Positions 6,401 to 6,636 of a DNA stretch of 6,636 nucleotides are shown in pieces (the first letter of the stretch is position 1; the number at the start of each line of letters is the position of its first letter). A program made the position numbers and the translations under genes. The stretch covers positions 1-6,636 of the forward strand of contig CANEHP010000123.1 of assembly GCA_947427325.1 (NCBI GenBank), written 5' to 3'. This DNA is from an uncultured Clostridia bacterium (GTDB taxonomy: Bacteria > Bacillota > Clostridia > Oscillospirales > Ruminococcaceae). The notes below the pieces were generated by a model. The model saw only the letters and a program-made list of their open reading frames with translations. It did no database searches and was not told where the DNA came from.

Positions 6401-6636
6401 AAAAATTTCATTAACAATTTTGATATATCTATTTAGAGCATATTCGCCGTCATGAGCTTCACCCAAAAACATTTCCGACATTTTTCTCGGCATAACTGTT
6501 CTTGTAACTCCGCAGCGGGAAAAAATATCGCAAAAGTCCTGTTTATCTTCATCGGAGCAGATCAGACCCGCTGTTTGAAGATAACCCTTGCTTTTACGGA
6601 GCACAGGTATAATATTTTTTCTCGGAAGCCTTTTGA
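6398..6636 (-). CDS. LuxC-like acyl-CoA reductase, C-terminal end (partial)
   Basis: Only the last 78 codons are in the window, and the frame is open to the right edge. A GTG at 6602-6604 is internal, not a start. The sequence SKGYLQTAGLICSDED, then RCGVTRTVMPRKMSEMFLGE, then HDGEYALNRYIKIV matches the C-terminus of the LuxC/acyl-CoA reductase family: the YLQT-GL strand, the G-VTR--P--M segment and the closing HDG-Y-L---I. These enzymes reduce acyl-CoA or acyl-enzyme thioesters to aldehydes with NADPH. The catalytic Cys and nucleotide-binding parts lie outside the window, so activity and chain-length preference cannot be judged. It is the upstream partner of the YczE-family membrane protein. 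Confidence 0.72.
   Translation of the reverse strand, partial: KRLPRKNIIPVLRKSKGYLQTAGLICSDEDKQDFCDIFSRCGVTRTVMPRKMSEMFLGEAHDGEYALNRYIKIVNEIF

Noticed and set aside
6388..6417. Longer YczE-family protein starting at TTG 6417 or ATG 6411
   Set aside because: Neither has a ribosome binding site and both overlap the upstream gene; ATG 6387 has a properly spaced one.
1..6636. CRISPR arrays, tRNA/rRNA genes, transposases, phage genes
   Set aside because: No regularly spaced repeats, cloverleaf sequences or recognisable mobile-element proteins were seen on either strand.

Overview
The window looks like chromosomal DNA from a gut- or rumen-type member of the Clostridia (Bacillota), plausibly Oscillospiraceae/Ruminococcaceae. 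This is inferred from moderate-to-low G+C, purine-rich Shine-Dalgarno sites, strong TTGACT/TATAAT-type promoters, a clostridial-looking AspRS and a secreted GH43 glycosidase. The genus is not determined.

Layout. (1) Positions 1-421, minus strand: the 5' end of a GH43-type glycosidase gene running off the left edge. Its lipoprotein leader is interrupted by an in-frame TAG at the lipobox. A strong Shine-Dalgarno plus ATG at 250 could restart translation just past the leader. (2) Positions 422-920: a 499-base gene-free divergent region holding the glycosidase promoter (477-504), two 20-bp-phased 6-mers upstream of it, a 162-bp long imperfect palindrome (622-783) and the aspS promoter (851-879). 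(3) 921-2690, plus: aspS, aspartyl-tRNA synthetase, intact. (4) 2803-4365 and 4371-4853, plus: a regulator with an N-terminal AraC-type DNA-binding domain and a roughly 400-residue uncharacterised helical C-terminus, followed by a 160-residue protein I do not recognise. The two are very tightly spaced. (5) 4913-5692, plus: tatD, a metal-dependent nuclease, ending in a perfect-stem terminator that probably works in both directions. (6) 5740-6387 and 6398 to the right edge, minus: a YczE/YyaS/YitT-type membrane protein and, upstream of it in the same operon, the C-terminal end of a LuxC-like acyl-CoA reductase.

How the genes relate. aspS and tatD are housekeeping genes. The regulator and its small partner form a two-gene unit between them and are the least explained part of the window. 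The glycosidase is the start of a polysaccharide-degradation locus to the left. The acyl-CoA reductase/YczE pair belongs to a locus to the right. I see no phage, transposase, CRISPR array, rRNA or tRNA gene. The strongest oddities are the amber codon in the lipobox and the long palindrome; the regulator's architecture comes next.
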